47,068 nucleotides of DNA from Christensenella sp. UBA7102 (GCA_002492415.1 DKYK01000004.1:1-47068); one strand, 5' to 3'; positions 27,982-35,620 are shown, counted from the first letter of the stretch. The notes: generated by a model not told the origin, from the letters alone. Numbers and translations: made by a program.

Positions 27982-28020
27982 TGCAAACGTTGTGCGGCAT
28001 TGTTTTCTTTCTTCATTATA
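27982..28020 (-). promoter_or_regulatory. rhaA promoter -10 with downstream cre-like site
   Basis: TATAAT on the minus strand (28020-28015) lies 55 bases ahead of the rhaA ATG; the -35 (TTCCAC at 17-base spacing) is weak. Between the likely start point and the ribosome site, TGCAAACGTTGTGC (27982-27995, plus strand) fits 12 of 14 positions of TGNAANCGNTNNCA, the CcpA-binding consensus. A CcpA block at this point would give glucose repression of rhamnose use. Inferred. Confidence 0.4.
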
Positions 28021-28087
28021 CCGCATCCCTTGCCCGAGTGGAAGCCGTCTTTTCCTGTTTTTTTCCGTTGAAATTCCGCCGTGCTGC

Positions 28088-28777
28088 TCAGATTCCGCGA
28101 TTCAGGCTGCCCAAATTGAACGGGCAGATATCGCGGCAGCGGTGGCAGCCGATGCGCCAGGTCTTTTTCTCCTCATCATCGCCAAACGCAAAACTCCAGC
28201 ACTTGTCCTGCGCGAGCTGCGGACCGTCCAGCGCGTGTGCCGGGCAGGCACTGACGCACAGATTGCAGCCGGTGCACAGCGACGGCTGCAACGGATCCGA
28301 TTCCAGCTCCGCCTCACACAGCACCATGCCCAGCCACACCATGGAACCCAGCTGCGGCGTGATGAGCAGCGAGTGCCGGCCGATGGCGCCCAGTCCCGCT
28401 GCCTGCGCCGCGTGCTTCTGCGAAACGACGCTGCGCCACCGACCCGTGCGTTCGTCCCACTCGCTCTCGTTGGTGGGCACGGGCGCGCAGGCGACGCCTC
28501 GTCTCTCCATCTCCATGCAGAAGCGCAGCGCGATGGAATCCATGTGCGGCGTGATGGAGTTGCGCGCGCGGGTGTACGGCGCGTGCGAAACACAGCGCAG
28601 CGTGCCCACGGGTAACCGACAGGCAAAGGAAACCACTGACCGGCAGGAAGGCATCACGTCGTTGGGATGATAACCCTCCGGCGCGTCCCCAAAGCGGTCC
28701 ACGCCCGCGATTCCGCACAACTCCGCACCCAGCGCATACATCAACGCCTTGACTTCCCGGCTGTCTATTTTCGTCAT
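28088..28777 (-). CDS. Double [4Fe-4S] protein related to epoxyqueuosine reductase
   Basis: The 229-residue cytoplasmic protein ends with two four-cysteine clusters, CTGCNLCVSACP and CHRCRDICP (about residues 172-220), which would bind two [4Fe-4S] centres. The middle part (GAIGRHSLLITPQLGSMVWLGMVL) matches the domain that in epoxyqueuosine reductase (QueG) precedes the clusters. It lacks the longer QueG N- and C-terminal regions, so it is probably one of the shorter, uncharacterised reductase-like relatives. AAAGGAG lies 8 bases ahead of the ATG at 28777; an ATG two codons earlier is too close. It stands in the same direction as the hydrogenase-maturation genes. Confidence 0.8.
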   Translation of the reverse strand: MTKIDSREVKALMYALGAELCGIAGVDRFGDAPEGYHPNDVMPSCRSVVSFACRLPVGTLRCVSHAPYTRARNSITPHMDSIALRFCMEMERRGVACAPVPTNESEWDERTGRWRSVVSQKHAAQAAGLGAIGRHSLLITPQLGSMVWLGMVLCEAELESDPLQPSLCTGCNLCVSACPAHALDGPQLAQDKCWSFAFGDDEEKKTWRIGCHRCRDICPFNLGSLNRGI

Positions 28778-28928
28778 GTCCATCGCTCCTTTTATTCGGG
28801 GATGCACACAATATACCACGCCTTCGCGACAGCGTAATGTCGTAATTTATCCAAAAGCGTGCGGCGGGCATGAGAGCTTCCCCCTGAAGGAGCCCGCCTC
28901 CCCACCGAGGGGTCTACGCTTCCGTCCG

Positions 28929-29849
28929 TCACTCCTGCTGGCTGCGCAAGAATGCCCGAGCGGTATCGGTCAATTCGCGAACATATTCCGGCGGGCCGAC
29001 GACGCGCACCTTGTCCCCGAAGGAGAGCAGCAGCGCCTTCCACAGGCGTTCCTTCAGCGGAACATTCAGCTCGATGCGGCACTCCGCGTCGCTCACGCGC
29101 TCCACGGGGCAATCGGGAAAGTATTCCGCCATCAAACCCTGTTGCTCGGGCGCAAACCGAATGTCGATGGGCACGCAGGTAGCAAAGTACTCCCTCTCCG
29201 CTTTCTGCATTTTCTCGCGCACGTCCCCATGATCGATATCCATGACCTCATCCGTGAGCCGCACATCGGCCATGCGCGCGGCTTTGCAGGTGATGTAGCG
29301 CTGTGCGGCCGGGTCGTAGCCGAACATATACCAGGCATACCATTTGTAATGGATGGCCAGCGGCTGTATCCGACGATCGCTCTCCTTGCCTTCCGCATTG
29401 CGATAGTGAAAGTAAACTGTACGTTTTTCGCCAATGGCTTGCTCCAACAACGCGTTGGTCTCCTGTACCTGGCGATTTTCGCGCGTCACGCCAAGATCCC
29501 AATAGATATGCGGCGCACCATTGCGGGAGGCCATCGCGTTAAACTTGTCGGCCAACCGCTCCAGCGGATAGCCTGAATAGGAAGTCGCCAGACTGTCCAG
29601 CGCACGCGCAACCCATTTGCAGTCCTCCGGCCCCATGAGCTGGCCATCCATGCGATATTCGGGCAGTATGGAATATCCGCCGCTGCGGCCGGGATTTGCA
29701 TAGAGCGGAATGCCCGCCAGCGCGATGGAAATCATATCCCGCTGGATGGTGCGGACGGTGACGCCGAAATGCTCGGCAAGCTCCCGCGCGGTGACGCTTT
29801 CCCGGCCCAGCAGCAGAATCACGATCTCCAGCAGGCGATCGATCTTCAT
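28929..29849 (-). CDS. WYL-domain transcriptional regulator
   Basis: The 306 residues have an N-terminal winged HTH of the HTH_11 type (RLLEIVILLLGRESVTARELAEHFGVTVRTIQRDM, residues 5-39). A WYL domain follows (about 145-230) with the characteristic IQPLAIHYKWYAWYMFGYD, and then a C-terminal WCX extension. WYL regulators sense small molecules or nucleic acids. Its ATG overlaps the hydF stop codon by four bases (ATGA), so it is translated together with hydF and may control hydrogenase maturation genes or link them to cell state. The family is firm; the ligand is unknown. Confidence 0.92.
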   Translation of the reverse strand: MKIDRLLEIVILLLGRESVTARELAEHFGVTVRTIQRDMISIALAGIPLYANPGRSGGYSILPEYRMDGQLMGPEDCKWVARALDSLATSYSGYPLERLADKFNAMASRNGAPHIYWDLGVTRENRQVQETNALLEQAIGEKRTVYFHYRNAEGKESDRRIQPLAIHYKWYAWYMFGYDPAAQRYITCKAARMADVRLTDEVMDIDHGDVREKMQKAEREYFATCVPIDIRFAPEQQGLMAEYFPDCPVERVSDAECRIELNVPLKERLWKALLLSFGDKVRVVGPPEYVRELTDTARAFLRSQQE

Positions 29850-31024
29850 TGCAGCACCTCGGTGGCGCGCTCCAGTATGCCCTGCATATGGGCGATGAGC
29901 AGGCCATAGTTGATGAAAGGCACGCCCTGCCGCTCGGCTTCATGCATGCGGTAGAGCACCTCGCGCTCGTTGAGCATGCAGCCGCCGCAGTGGATCACCA
30001 GCCGGAACTCCGACAGATCATCCGGAAACTCGGCGCCTGAACAGGTTTTGATGGCAATGTCTTTGCCGCTGTGCGCGCGCAACCAGCGCGGGATCTTGAC
30101 GGTCCCGATGTCGTTGCACTGCCGATGATGGGTACAGCCCTCCGCGATGAGCACGGTATCGCCGTCCTGAAGGCTCTCCACCGCCGGCATTGCGCGCAGC
30201 GCGGAATCCAGATAGCCCTTATAACGCGCCATCAGTATGGAAAAGGAGGTCATGGGGATGTCTCTGGGCGTATCGCGGGAGACGCTGGCAAAGGCCTGGC
30301 TGTCCGTCACCACCATGCGGGGCTTGCGGCCTAACCCATCCAACGTGCGCCTTAATTCGGTATCCTGGCACACTACGGCTATGGCATGCGCGTCCAGCAC
30401 ATCGCGCAACGCCTGCTGCTGCGGCAGAATGAGCCGTCCCTTGGGCGCGGCCTCGTCCACCGGCACAACCAACACCACTGCATCCCCCGGTGAGAGCAAG
30501 TCGGCCAGCAGTCTCTTTTCGCCGCCCTCGTGCGTCAGGTGCGCGATGCGCTCCTTGAGCTCATGGATGCCCCGCCCCGTCAGCGCGGAGACGCAGGCGC
30601 TGTGCTGCGCGTCCTCCACCGGACAGTCGGCCCGGTCGCACTTGTTGTACACCACCAAATAGGGCAACTGCATCGCGCGGATGCGCTCGAGCAGCGCGCG
30701 ATCGGAAGCATCCAACCCTTCCGCCGCGTCGGTAACCAGCAGCGCGATGTCGCTCTTGCGCAGCGCCTGCAGCGCCTTTTCGACGCGCTTTGCGCCCAGC
30801 TCTCCCTCGTCGTCCAGTCCGGGGGTGTCGGTCAGCACCACGGGACCCAGCGGCAGCAACTCCATCGCCTTGCTCACCGGGTCAGTCGTAGTGCCCTTGA
30901 TGTCGGACACGATGGCGAGTTTCTGTCCCGTCAGCGCGTTGATAAGACTGGACTTGCCCGCATTTCTGCGGCCAAAGATCCCGATGTGCGTGCGGTTGCC
31001 CGAAGGCGTCGCGTTCATGGTCAT
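29846..31024 (-). CDS. hydF: [FeFe]-hydrogenase maturation GTPase HydF
   Basis: HydF is the scaffold on which the 2Fe subcluster of [FeFe]-hydrogenase is assembled before transfer to HydA. The 392 residues have an N-terminal GTPase domain with P-loop GRRNAGKS (about 18-25), DTPGLDDEG and NKCD motifs. A C-terminal domain follows with the cluster-binding pattern C-x-H (GCTHHRQC, about residue 300) and HCGGC about 50 residues later. GTG and ATG codons are both available; AAAGGAG lies 8 bases from the ATG at 31024. It follows hydE by 13 bases and overlaps the WYL regulator gene. Confidence 0.96.
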   Translation of the reverse strand: MTMNATPSGNRTHIGIFGRRNAGKSSLINALTGQKLAIVSDIKGTTTDPVSKAMELLPLGPVVLTDTPGLDDEGELGAKRVEKALQALRKSDIALLVTDAAEGLDASDRALLERIRAMQLPYLVVYNKCDRADCPVEDAQHSACVSALTGRGIHELKERIAHLTHEGGEKRLLADLLSPGDAVVLVVPVDEAAPKGRLILPQQQALRDVLDAHAIAVVCQDTELRRTLDGLGRKPRMVVTDSQAFASVSRDTPRDIPMTSFSILMARYKGYLDSALRAMPAVESLQDGDTVLIAEGCTHHRQCNDIGTVKIPRWLRAHSGKDIAIKTCSGAEFPDDLSEFRLVIHCGGCMLNEREVLYRMHEAERQGVPFINYGLLIAHMQGILERATEVLQ

Positions 31025-31037
31025 GGCGCTCACTCCT

Positions 31038-32084
31038 TTATGCGTCCCTATAGTCGCCGCGGTCGGTCACGATCTCATAGCCCGCCCGTTCCATGCGCTT
31101 TTTCAGAGAATTGAGGCTCTCGGCGGCCTCGTCGCCCGTGGCGATCTTATTATCGTACAATAAGTACTTGCTCCGGCAGTCCCGGGGCGAGAGGTTGGGC
31201 ATGACAACGTTGCAGCCCGCATTCATACCCTTTTCCCGACCATCGCCGTCGATGGTGCCCAGCGCCGTGGTGGCGGGCAGCAGCGCGCAGGGCAGCATCA
31301 GCCGCAGCATGGCGAGCAGCGTCAGCGTCTGCCGCGCCGTGCCCGCAGGATACCGGGCAAAGGGGGTGTCGTGATGGGGAATGAATGGCCCGATGCCCAC
31401 CATCTGCGGCTGCAGCTCCTGGATGAAGCGCAGGTCGCGCACCAGGCAATCGGCGGTTTGAAAGGGCGATCCCACCATCATGCCCGTGCCCGTCTGGTAT
31501 CCGATGGACTTCAGGTCCCGCAGACACTGCACGCGGTGCGCAAGCGTCAGCTCGGCTGGGTGCAGTTGGGCATAGTGCGCACAATCCGCCGTCTCATGGC
31601 GCAGCAGATAGCGGTTTGCGCCCGCATCAAACAGGCGTTGGAAGCTCTCCCGCCCGCGCTCGCCCATGGACAGCGTAATGGCGCAGTCCGGAAACTCCCG
31701 ACGGATGGCCGAGACGATGGACACTGCGCGCTCGTCGGTGAAGTACGGGTCCTCGCCGCCCTGGAGTACGAAGGTGCGGAAGCCCAGCGCATATCCCGCG
31801 CGGCAGCAATCCAAGATCTGCCCCTCGCTCAGGCGGTAGCGCTCGGCCCCGCGGTTGCTGCGCCGGATGCCGCAGTAGAGACAGTCATTCTTGCAGTAAT
31901 TGCTGTACTCGATGAGCCCGCGGATATAGACCTTGCGGCCATACTGCGCATCGCGTACCGCACGCGCACGGGCAAATAGGTATTCCAGCGCCTCGGGATC
32001 CTCGCACTTGATGAGCGCGGCGAATTCCGCATCGGATAGGTCGCGTTCACGCTCCAGACGATCCACACATGCAAGGATGTTCAT
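31038..32084 (-). CDS. hydE: [FeFe]-hydrogenase maturation radical SAM enzyme HydE
   Basis: HydE is a radical S-adenosylmethionine enzyme that helps build the dithiomethylamine-bridged 2Fe subcluster. The 348 residues fit HydE length. The [4Fe-4S] motif CKNDCLYC (CX3CX2C) lies at about residues 64-71, followed by the TIM-barrel segments TFVLQGGEDPYF, ANRYLLRHETAD, GMMVGSPFQT and IGPFIPHHDTPF. The start codon overlaps the stop of the TM1266-type gene by four bases, and hydF follows 13 bases later, so the three form one translation-coupled operon. HydG, the tyrosine lyase, is not in the window. Confidence 0.96.
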   Translation of the reverse strand: MNILACVDRLERERDLSDAEFAALIKCEDPEALEYLFARARAVRDAQYGRKVYIRGLIEYSNYCKNDCLYCGIRRSNRGAERYRLSEGQILDCCRAGYALGFRTFVLQGGEDPYFTDERAVSIVSAIRREFPDCAITLSMGERGRESFQRLFDAGANRYLLRHETADCAHYAQLHPAELTLAHRVQCLRDLKSIGYQTGTGMMVGSPFQTADCLVRDLRFIQELQPQMVGIGPFIPHHDTPFARYPAGTARQTLTLLAMLRLMLPCALLPATTALGTIDGDGREKGMNAGCNVVMPNLSPRDCRSKYLLYDNKIATGDEAAESLNSLKKRMERAGYEIVTDRGDYRDA

Positions 32085-32350
32085 GCCCTTTGCTCTCCGG
32101 GCAGCTTGGAGAATATGGTCTTTGTGCTCACGCCGCGAATCATGCCCAGCTTGCCCGACAGCGCCGAAATGACGTCCGCAGGCGCGTCCATCGCGACGCT
32201 GATCAGCGAGATGCCGCGTTTTTTGTACGGAATGCCCATGCGGCCAATGATGTAGGCGGAATAGTCGTGCAGCACGCTGTTGATGCGCTCGGACGCCTCT
32301 GGGTCCTCCACCACAATGCTGACGAGCGCCACGCGCAGGTTGTCCTCCAT
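32081..32350 (-). CDS. TM1266-family iron-only hydrogenase system regulator
   Basis: This 89-residue protein matches the TM1266 family, small ACT/RHH-like proteins regularly found with [FeFe]-hydrogenase maturation genes and thought to regulate them. Features are a beta-rich start (RVALVSIVVED), IGRMGIPYKKRGISLISVAMDAP in the middle and LGMIRGVSTKTIFSK at the end. GGAGGG lies 9 bases ahead of the ATG at 32350. It is the first gene of the TM1266-hydE-hydF-WYL operon. An intrinsic terminator lies only 25 bases upstream, so expression must depend on read-through of the leader. Confidence 0.92.
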   Translation of the reverse strand: MEDNLRVALVSIVVEDPEASERINSVLHDYSAYIIGRMGIPYKKRGISLISVAMDAPADVISALSGKLGMIRGVSTKTIFSKLPGEQRA

Positions 32351-32374
32351 CTGATGATCCCTCCTGTAATTACA

Positions 32375-32410
32375 AAACCCCCGCGGCCTGTCTTCTTCGG
32401 CGCGCGGGGG
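32375..32410 (-). terminator. Terminator immediately upstream of the hydrogenase-maturation operon
   Basis: CCCCCGCG (32379-32386) and CGCGGGGG (32403-32410) form a strong stem. On the minus strand TTTTGT follows. It is only about 25 bases from the TM1266 ATG and leaves no room for a promoter after it, so it looks like an attenuator rather than a simple gene end. Confidence 0.7.
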
Positions 32411-32532
32411 AATGAAATGCGTACGGTTTGACTCCCTGCGCCTTCCTCCTTGGCGCCATTGCCCCGGAGTCAGGTCCCACGGTGTTCATCGTTCTGTCCC
32501 GCTCGTCCGCACAATGCCGGCAAGCGTTCCAC
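32375..32532 (-). ncRNA. Structured leader RNA, candidate riboswitch or attenuator
   Basis: The predicted transcript from 32532 has about 180 bases before the TM1266 ATG. Its middle folds into an extended two-part stem: GACTCC (32471-32466) with GGAGTC (32435-32430), and inside it GCGCC with GGCGC (32456-32452 with 32442-32438) around an AAGGAGGAA-type loop. The terminator at 32375-32410 follows. The loop resembles a ribosome site and ATGs occur at both ends, so a 39-codon leader peptide (from the ATG at 32489) is an alternative. I could not match it to a riboswitch class I know. Confidence 0.45.
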
Positions 32533-32538
32533 CTGCTT

Positions 32539-32567
32539 ACTATATCACCTTTTTGCTGCGCCGTCAA
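32539..32567 (-). promoter_or_regulatory. Promoter of the hydrogenase-maturation leader
   Basis: On the minus strand TTGACG (32567-32562), 17 bases, TATAGT (32544-32539) with TG ahead of the -10. It overlaps the end of the decayed methyltransferase gene and would start transcription near 32532, upstream of the attenuator-like terminator. Confidence 0.65.
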
Positions 32568-33157
32568 ACGCAAACGGCGCGTAAAAAGAACTGTTTTTCC
32601 GCACGTTGAGCCTGCGCCACACAAAGCCCTGCATCGGCGCAAAAGCGCTCGATACGCTCCATCGTCTGCTCCGCGTCGTCTTTGACGATGCCATAGGTGA
32701 CATGGATGCGCTCGCCCGCGGCGTCCACGTCCAGCTCGGCAAGGTATGGCAGCGCTTCGCCTGCGGTCTCGGTGTCCCAAATGCACAGCGAACCGCCCTT
32801 TTTAAGCACGCGCGCTGCCTGCGCGATGGCGCGGCGCTGTCCCTCCGCATCCATGTACAGCAGCGCGTAGAACGCAGTGACATGATCAAAGCTGCGATCC
32901 GGAAATTCCAGGCTGCGGGCGTCCATCACGCGCTTTTCGCAGACGTTGGGCGCCTCGTCCAGCTCCTGCGCGCTTATGTCAATGGCAACGACCTGCGGCC
33001 CGTACACGCGCCATCAGAAGCGCACTCGCAGGCAGATCGCCGCGTGCGCAACGGCAATGCTGCCTGCGTAGTCATTCCGGAAGCCTTGATGGCGTACACC
33101 CGAAAACAACCGGGAAGCTGCATGCGCGGCGTACATTTTCGCATCCAAGTGGTTCAT
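32564..33157 (-). pseudogene. Disrupted class I methyltransferase
   Basis: From 33007 to the stop at 32564 the sequence encodes the second half of a SAM-dependent methyltransferase (VVAIDISAQELDEAP.., FDHVTAFYALLYM, RVLKKGGSLCIWD). A proper start lies upstream at 33157, with GGGGGGAG 5 bases ahead, but after 47 codons that frame meets TGA. The segment just before 33007 reads GDLPASALLMAR in a different frame, which is what should precede VYGPQVV, so small indels have broken the gene. The glycine-rich SAM motif I is missing. A TACAAT -10 (33202-33197) with TG ahead remains. It could be a sequencing error, but the missing motif argues for decay. Confidence 0.7.
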
Positions 33158-33284
33158 GAAATCTCCCCCCTATGGCGTTTGGTTGTCTGTGCTTCCATTG
33201 TAACACTTCGGTTTACGGACGACAATAGCATGCCGACGCAATGGGATAGATTTTCTTTCCCACTGCGCTGCTGCGCGGCGCTTA

Positions 33285-33293
33285 TGCTATAAT
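33285..33293 (+). promoter_or_regulatory. Extended -10 ahead of the small frameshifted gene
   Basis: TGC-TATAAT (33285-33293) lies 27 bases ahead of the ATG at 33320. No clear -35 is seen at 17 bases, which is common for extended -10 promoters. Confidence 0.45.
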
Positions 33294-33319
33294 GGTTCAA
33301 ACGAACGAAGGAGGGCTGC

Positions 33320-33507
33320 ATGTTGTCAGAGCCAAATGCCGAAATCGCCGCGCTGCCCGCTCCCACTGCGATGAATCAGCGGAAGTTCACCTTTTCCCGC
33401 GACGGCAAAACGGTACCCGTCAAGGCGGGCATAGGTCTTTACAGCAAGGTGGACCTGGGGGCATCGTGAAGTACCTCTTCGAGCTGAGTTCGGGACGCAG
33501 GCTCTAA
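33320..33507 (+). pseudogene. Small unknown gene with a frameshift in a G run
   Basis: The ATG at 33320 follows GAAGGAGGG and opens a 49-codon frame (ending KAGIGLYSKVDLGAS) that stops at 33469. The neighbouring frame carries on with GIVKYLFELSSGRRL and stops at 33507. One additional G in the run of five G's at 33457-33461 would join them into a protein of 62 residues. I do not recognise the family. It is either a sequencing error, true decay or slippage in a homopolymer. The remaining 33508-33615 stretch holds only the promoter of the next gene. Confidence 0.5.
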
Positions 33508-33578
33508 AGAAGGAAGCGCCAGGCGCGTTGGTTTTGCATCATGCGCGCCTGTTCTGCAAAGCGGAGCGGAAAAATCTG

Positions 33579-33587
33579 TGCTATTCT
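33579..33587 (+). promoter_or_regulatory. Extended -10 ahead of the AraC-methyltransferase gene
   Basis: TGC-TATTCT (33579-33587) lies 28 bases ahead of the ATG at 33616; AAGGAGGTG follows as ribosome site. No convincing -35. Confidence 0.4.
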
Positions 33588-33615
33588 ATTTGACATCACA
33601 AGGAGGTGAAGGCCG

Positions 33616-34794
33616 ATGGACTGGCAAAAGCGCATGAACCGCACAATGGACTGCATCGAAGCGCAGCTGGATGGGACGGTGGACTACGCTGCGGCAGCAA
33701 GACAGATGTGCTGCTCGCCTGCGGAGCTGCGGCGCATGTTTTCCTTTGTGGCGCACATGCCGCTGACGGAATATGTGCGGCGCAGGCGGCTGACGCTGGC
33801 GGCGGAGAACATTCGCCGGGGCGATAAGCTGATCGACGTGGCGTTGCGCTACGGTTACGAATCGCAGGCGGCATTTTCGCGCGCGTTCCGCCGGATGCAC
33901 GGCATTCCGCCCTCCGCGGCACGGAACGCGTCGGCGCCGCTGCGCCCCTGTCCGCGGCTGAGCTTCAAGCTGGTGCTCATGGAGGGAATATGTATGGAGA
34001 AGCAAAAGGGACAGCGCACCAACATCATTGGCGCAGGCGAAGTTGGGGTCGCGGTAAACGCACCGCAGAATCAGGAGTTTATCCATCGGATAAATGAAAA
34101 CTTCTGGGATGAAACAGGCAGTCAAGTGCTGGGTTGCACCGCGCTGCCGCGCTACGGCGGTTTTACTTCAGAGGAAAGCTGTCATCTGCTGGGCGATTTA
34201 CAGGGAAAAACAGTGCTGGAGCTGGGGTGCGGAAGCGGGCAATCGCTTCTGTACCTGCATGGACGCGGAGCAAGCGAGCTGTGGGGCATAGACCTGTCGG
34301 AAGCGCAGCTGGCAAGATCGCGGACATTGCTGGCTGCACAGGGTATCCACGCAACGCTGCTGCGTACCCCGATGGAACAATGCGTCGGGCTGCCGGAAGA
34401 ATATTTCGACTTGGTCGTGTCCGTCTACGGCATCGGGTGGGCCGTGGATCTGGATGCGACATTTCGTCGCGTGCGTGCGCTGCTGCGGTCGGGCGGACAT
34501 TTTGTATTCAGCTGGTCACACCCCATCCACAAGTGCATAGCAACGGAAGGCAATGAGCTTGTGTTCAAGAAGAGCTATTTTGACGAAAGCTGGTACGCAG
34601 TAAACGTGGGAGGCGGCACACTCAACCTGGCGGACCGCAAGCTGTCCACCTATCTAAACGCGCTGGCGCAAGCCGGCTTTGTGCTGGAGGAGCTGGTGGA
34701 GCAGACCGACGACACTCTGCTCGACGATAGCCCCTTTGCCCGAAAAGCGCGCATGTTGCCCGTCACCTTCGTCGTCAAGGCGAAAAAAAACTGA
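33616..34794 (+). CDS. AraC-type HTH fused to a SAM methyltransferase
   Basis: The 392 residues join two domains. Residues 1-110 are an AraC-type DNA-binding domain (MNRTMDCIEAQLDGTVDYAA.., MPLTEYVRRRRLTLAAENI.., VALRYGYESQAAFSRAFRRMHGIPP). Residues 125-392 are a class I methyltransferase with motif I VLELGCGSGQ (about 199-208), the acidic IDLSEAQLARS, and FDLVVSVYGIGW. AraC proteins of this type usually carry a GyrI-like domain here, so the methyltransferase may have replaced it. At the junction GGAGGG sits 7 bases ahead of an in-frame ATG at 33994, so a free 267-residue methyltransferase could also be made. The substrate and regulatory targets are unknown. Confidence 0.85.
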   Translation: MDWQKRMNRTMDCIEAQLDGTVDYAAAARQMCCSPAELRRMFSFVAHMPLTEYVRRRRLTLAAENIRRGDKLIDVALRYGYESQAAFSRAFRRMHGIPPSAARNASAPLRPCPRLSFKLVLMEGICMEKQKGQRTNIIGAGEVGVAVNAPQNQEFIHRINENFWDETGSQVLGCTALPRYGGFTSEESCHLLGDLQGKTVLELGCGSGQSLLYLHGRGASELWGIDLSEAQLARSRTLLAAQGIHATLLRTPMEQCVGLPEEYFDLVVSVYGIGWAVDLDATFRRVRALLRSGGHFVFSWSHPIHKCIATEGNELVFKKSYFDESWYAVNVGGGTLNLADRKLSTYLNALAQAGFVLEELVEQTDDTLLDDSPFARKARMLPVTFVVKAKKN

Positions 34795-34866
34795 TCTGCG
34801 CGCAGAAGAACGATCCAGAACACAGATCGTCCTTCTTTCATTCTGTTTATGGGCAGTGCATCGACG

Positions 34867-35391
34867 TCAATCGACGGATCCGTTCCCGGCACGCCGCAGC
34901 AGGCGCAGCTTAGTCTGACGCATCCGGTCCAGCACACCGCTAGTGAACAATATCCCGATAATGAGGCTGCCCAGCACGAAGCCCAGCGCACAGTCCGCGG
35001 CCTTGGCCCAAACGCCCGCGTCAGCCACGCCGCACAGATCAAGCGCTGCATACAGCCCAAAGGCCGCCACGCCCGCGATAAAGCACAGCTGCATCCGTTT
35101 GGCCAGTCGTTTCTTTTCCTCGCCGCTGTATTCCGCGACTTTTTTCATGGTTTCCCTGGTTTCCTTGTCCATGTTCTCGTTTTTCCTTTCTCCGTCCAGC
35201 AGTTCCCGGATGTCCACGCAGTATAGATCCGCCAACTCCAGCAGTGCGTCCAGATCGGGCAGATTCGTCCCTGTCTCCCAGCGGGAGACCGTCCTTGCGG
35301 ACACGCCGAGCCGTTCAGCCAGCTTTTCCTGTGTCAGATTATTTTCCCTGCGCAGGGTCTTGAGCAGGCCGCCGACCTTTTTCTGATCCAT
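34867..35391 (-). CDS. XRE regulator with C-terminal membrane segments
   Basis: The 174-residue protein has a Cro/C1-type HTH (residues 5-62, LLKTLRRENNLTQEKLAERLGVSARTVSRWETG) followed by a charged helix and two hydrophobic segments (about 102-122 and 133-153). It is a membrane-tethered DNA-binding protein, like the one at 14734-15291. The frame is open further upstream, but GGGAGG about 8-10 bases ahead of the ATG at 35391 fixes the start. A promoter at 35530-35557 gives a leader of about 130 bases containing a CCGGAC/GTCCGG stem (35478-35496). It converges on the AraC-methyltransferase gene with no clear terminator in between. Confidence 0.87.
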   Translation of the reverse strand: MDQKKVGGLLKTLRRENNLTQEKLAERLGVSARTVSRWETGTNLPDLDALLELADLYCVDIRELLDGERKNENMDKETRETMKKVAEYSGEEKKRLAKRMQLCFIAGVAAFGLYAALDLCGVADAGVWAKAADCALGFVLGSLIIGILFTSGVLDRMRQTKLRLLRRAGNGSVD

Positions 35392-35529
35392 CTCTCCATC
35401 CTCCCTTCGTGCCCAGCATACCGCCCGAATTCGGAAAGCGCCACGACGCAAAACGAGAAAACGCCTGTGCGTTCCGACCGGACATGTGCCGTCCGGCTGC
35501 AAATTGCCCGCTCGGATGGGCTTTTTCCC

Positions 35530-35557
35530 ATTGTACCACACAAGATCACCGATGCAA
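35530..35557 (-). promoter_or_regulatory. Promoter of the XRE membrane-regulator gene
   Basis: On the minus strand TTGCAT (35557-35552), 16 bases, TACAAT (35535-35530) with TG ahead of the -10. The -35 overlaps the foot of the neighbouring terminator. Confidence 0.55.
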
Positions 35558-35605
35558 AAAAGAGCGGCGCAGCCCAATTTTCATGGACTGCGCCGCTCTT
35601 TTTTG
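35556..35605 (-). terminator. Terminator after the TIM-barrel/acyl-CoA ligase gene
   Basis: AAAAGAGCGGCGCAG pairs with CTGCGCCGCTCTTTT across a 15-base loop. The minus strand has a T tract after the stem, suiting the end of the gene at 35621. Confidence 0.85.
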
Positions 35606-35620
35606 CGCCTAAGCTGGGAA

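Noticed and set aside
26548..28071. Plus-strand open frame of 507 codons opposite rhaA
   Set aside because: rhaA on the other strand is unmistakable; this frame has no domain.
28863..28898. Stem GGCGGGC/GCCCGCC between the WYL and Fe-S protein genes
   Set aside because: The stem is short, with a long loop and no T run, so I cannot call it a terminator.
32370..32489. 39-codon leader peptide ahead of TM1266
   Set aside because: Kept only as an alternative: the ATG has a weak ribosome site and there is no run of a single regulatory codon as in amino-acid attenuators.
32412..32532. Match to known riboswitch classes (cobalamin, TPP, FMN, SAM, ZTP, THF, Moco)
   Set aside because: None of the conserved core sequences I remember for these classes is present.
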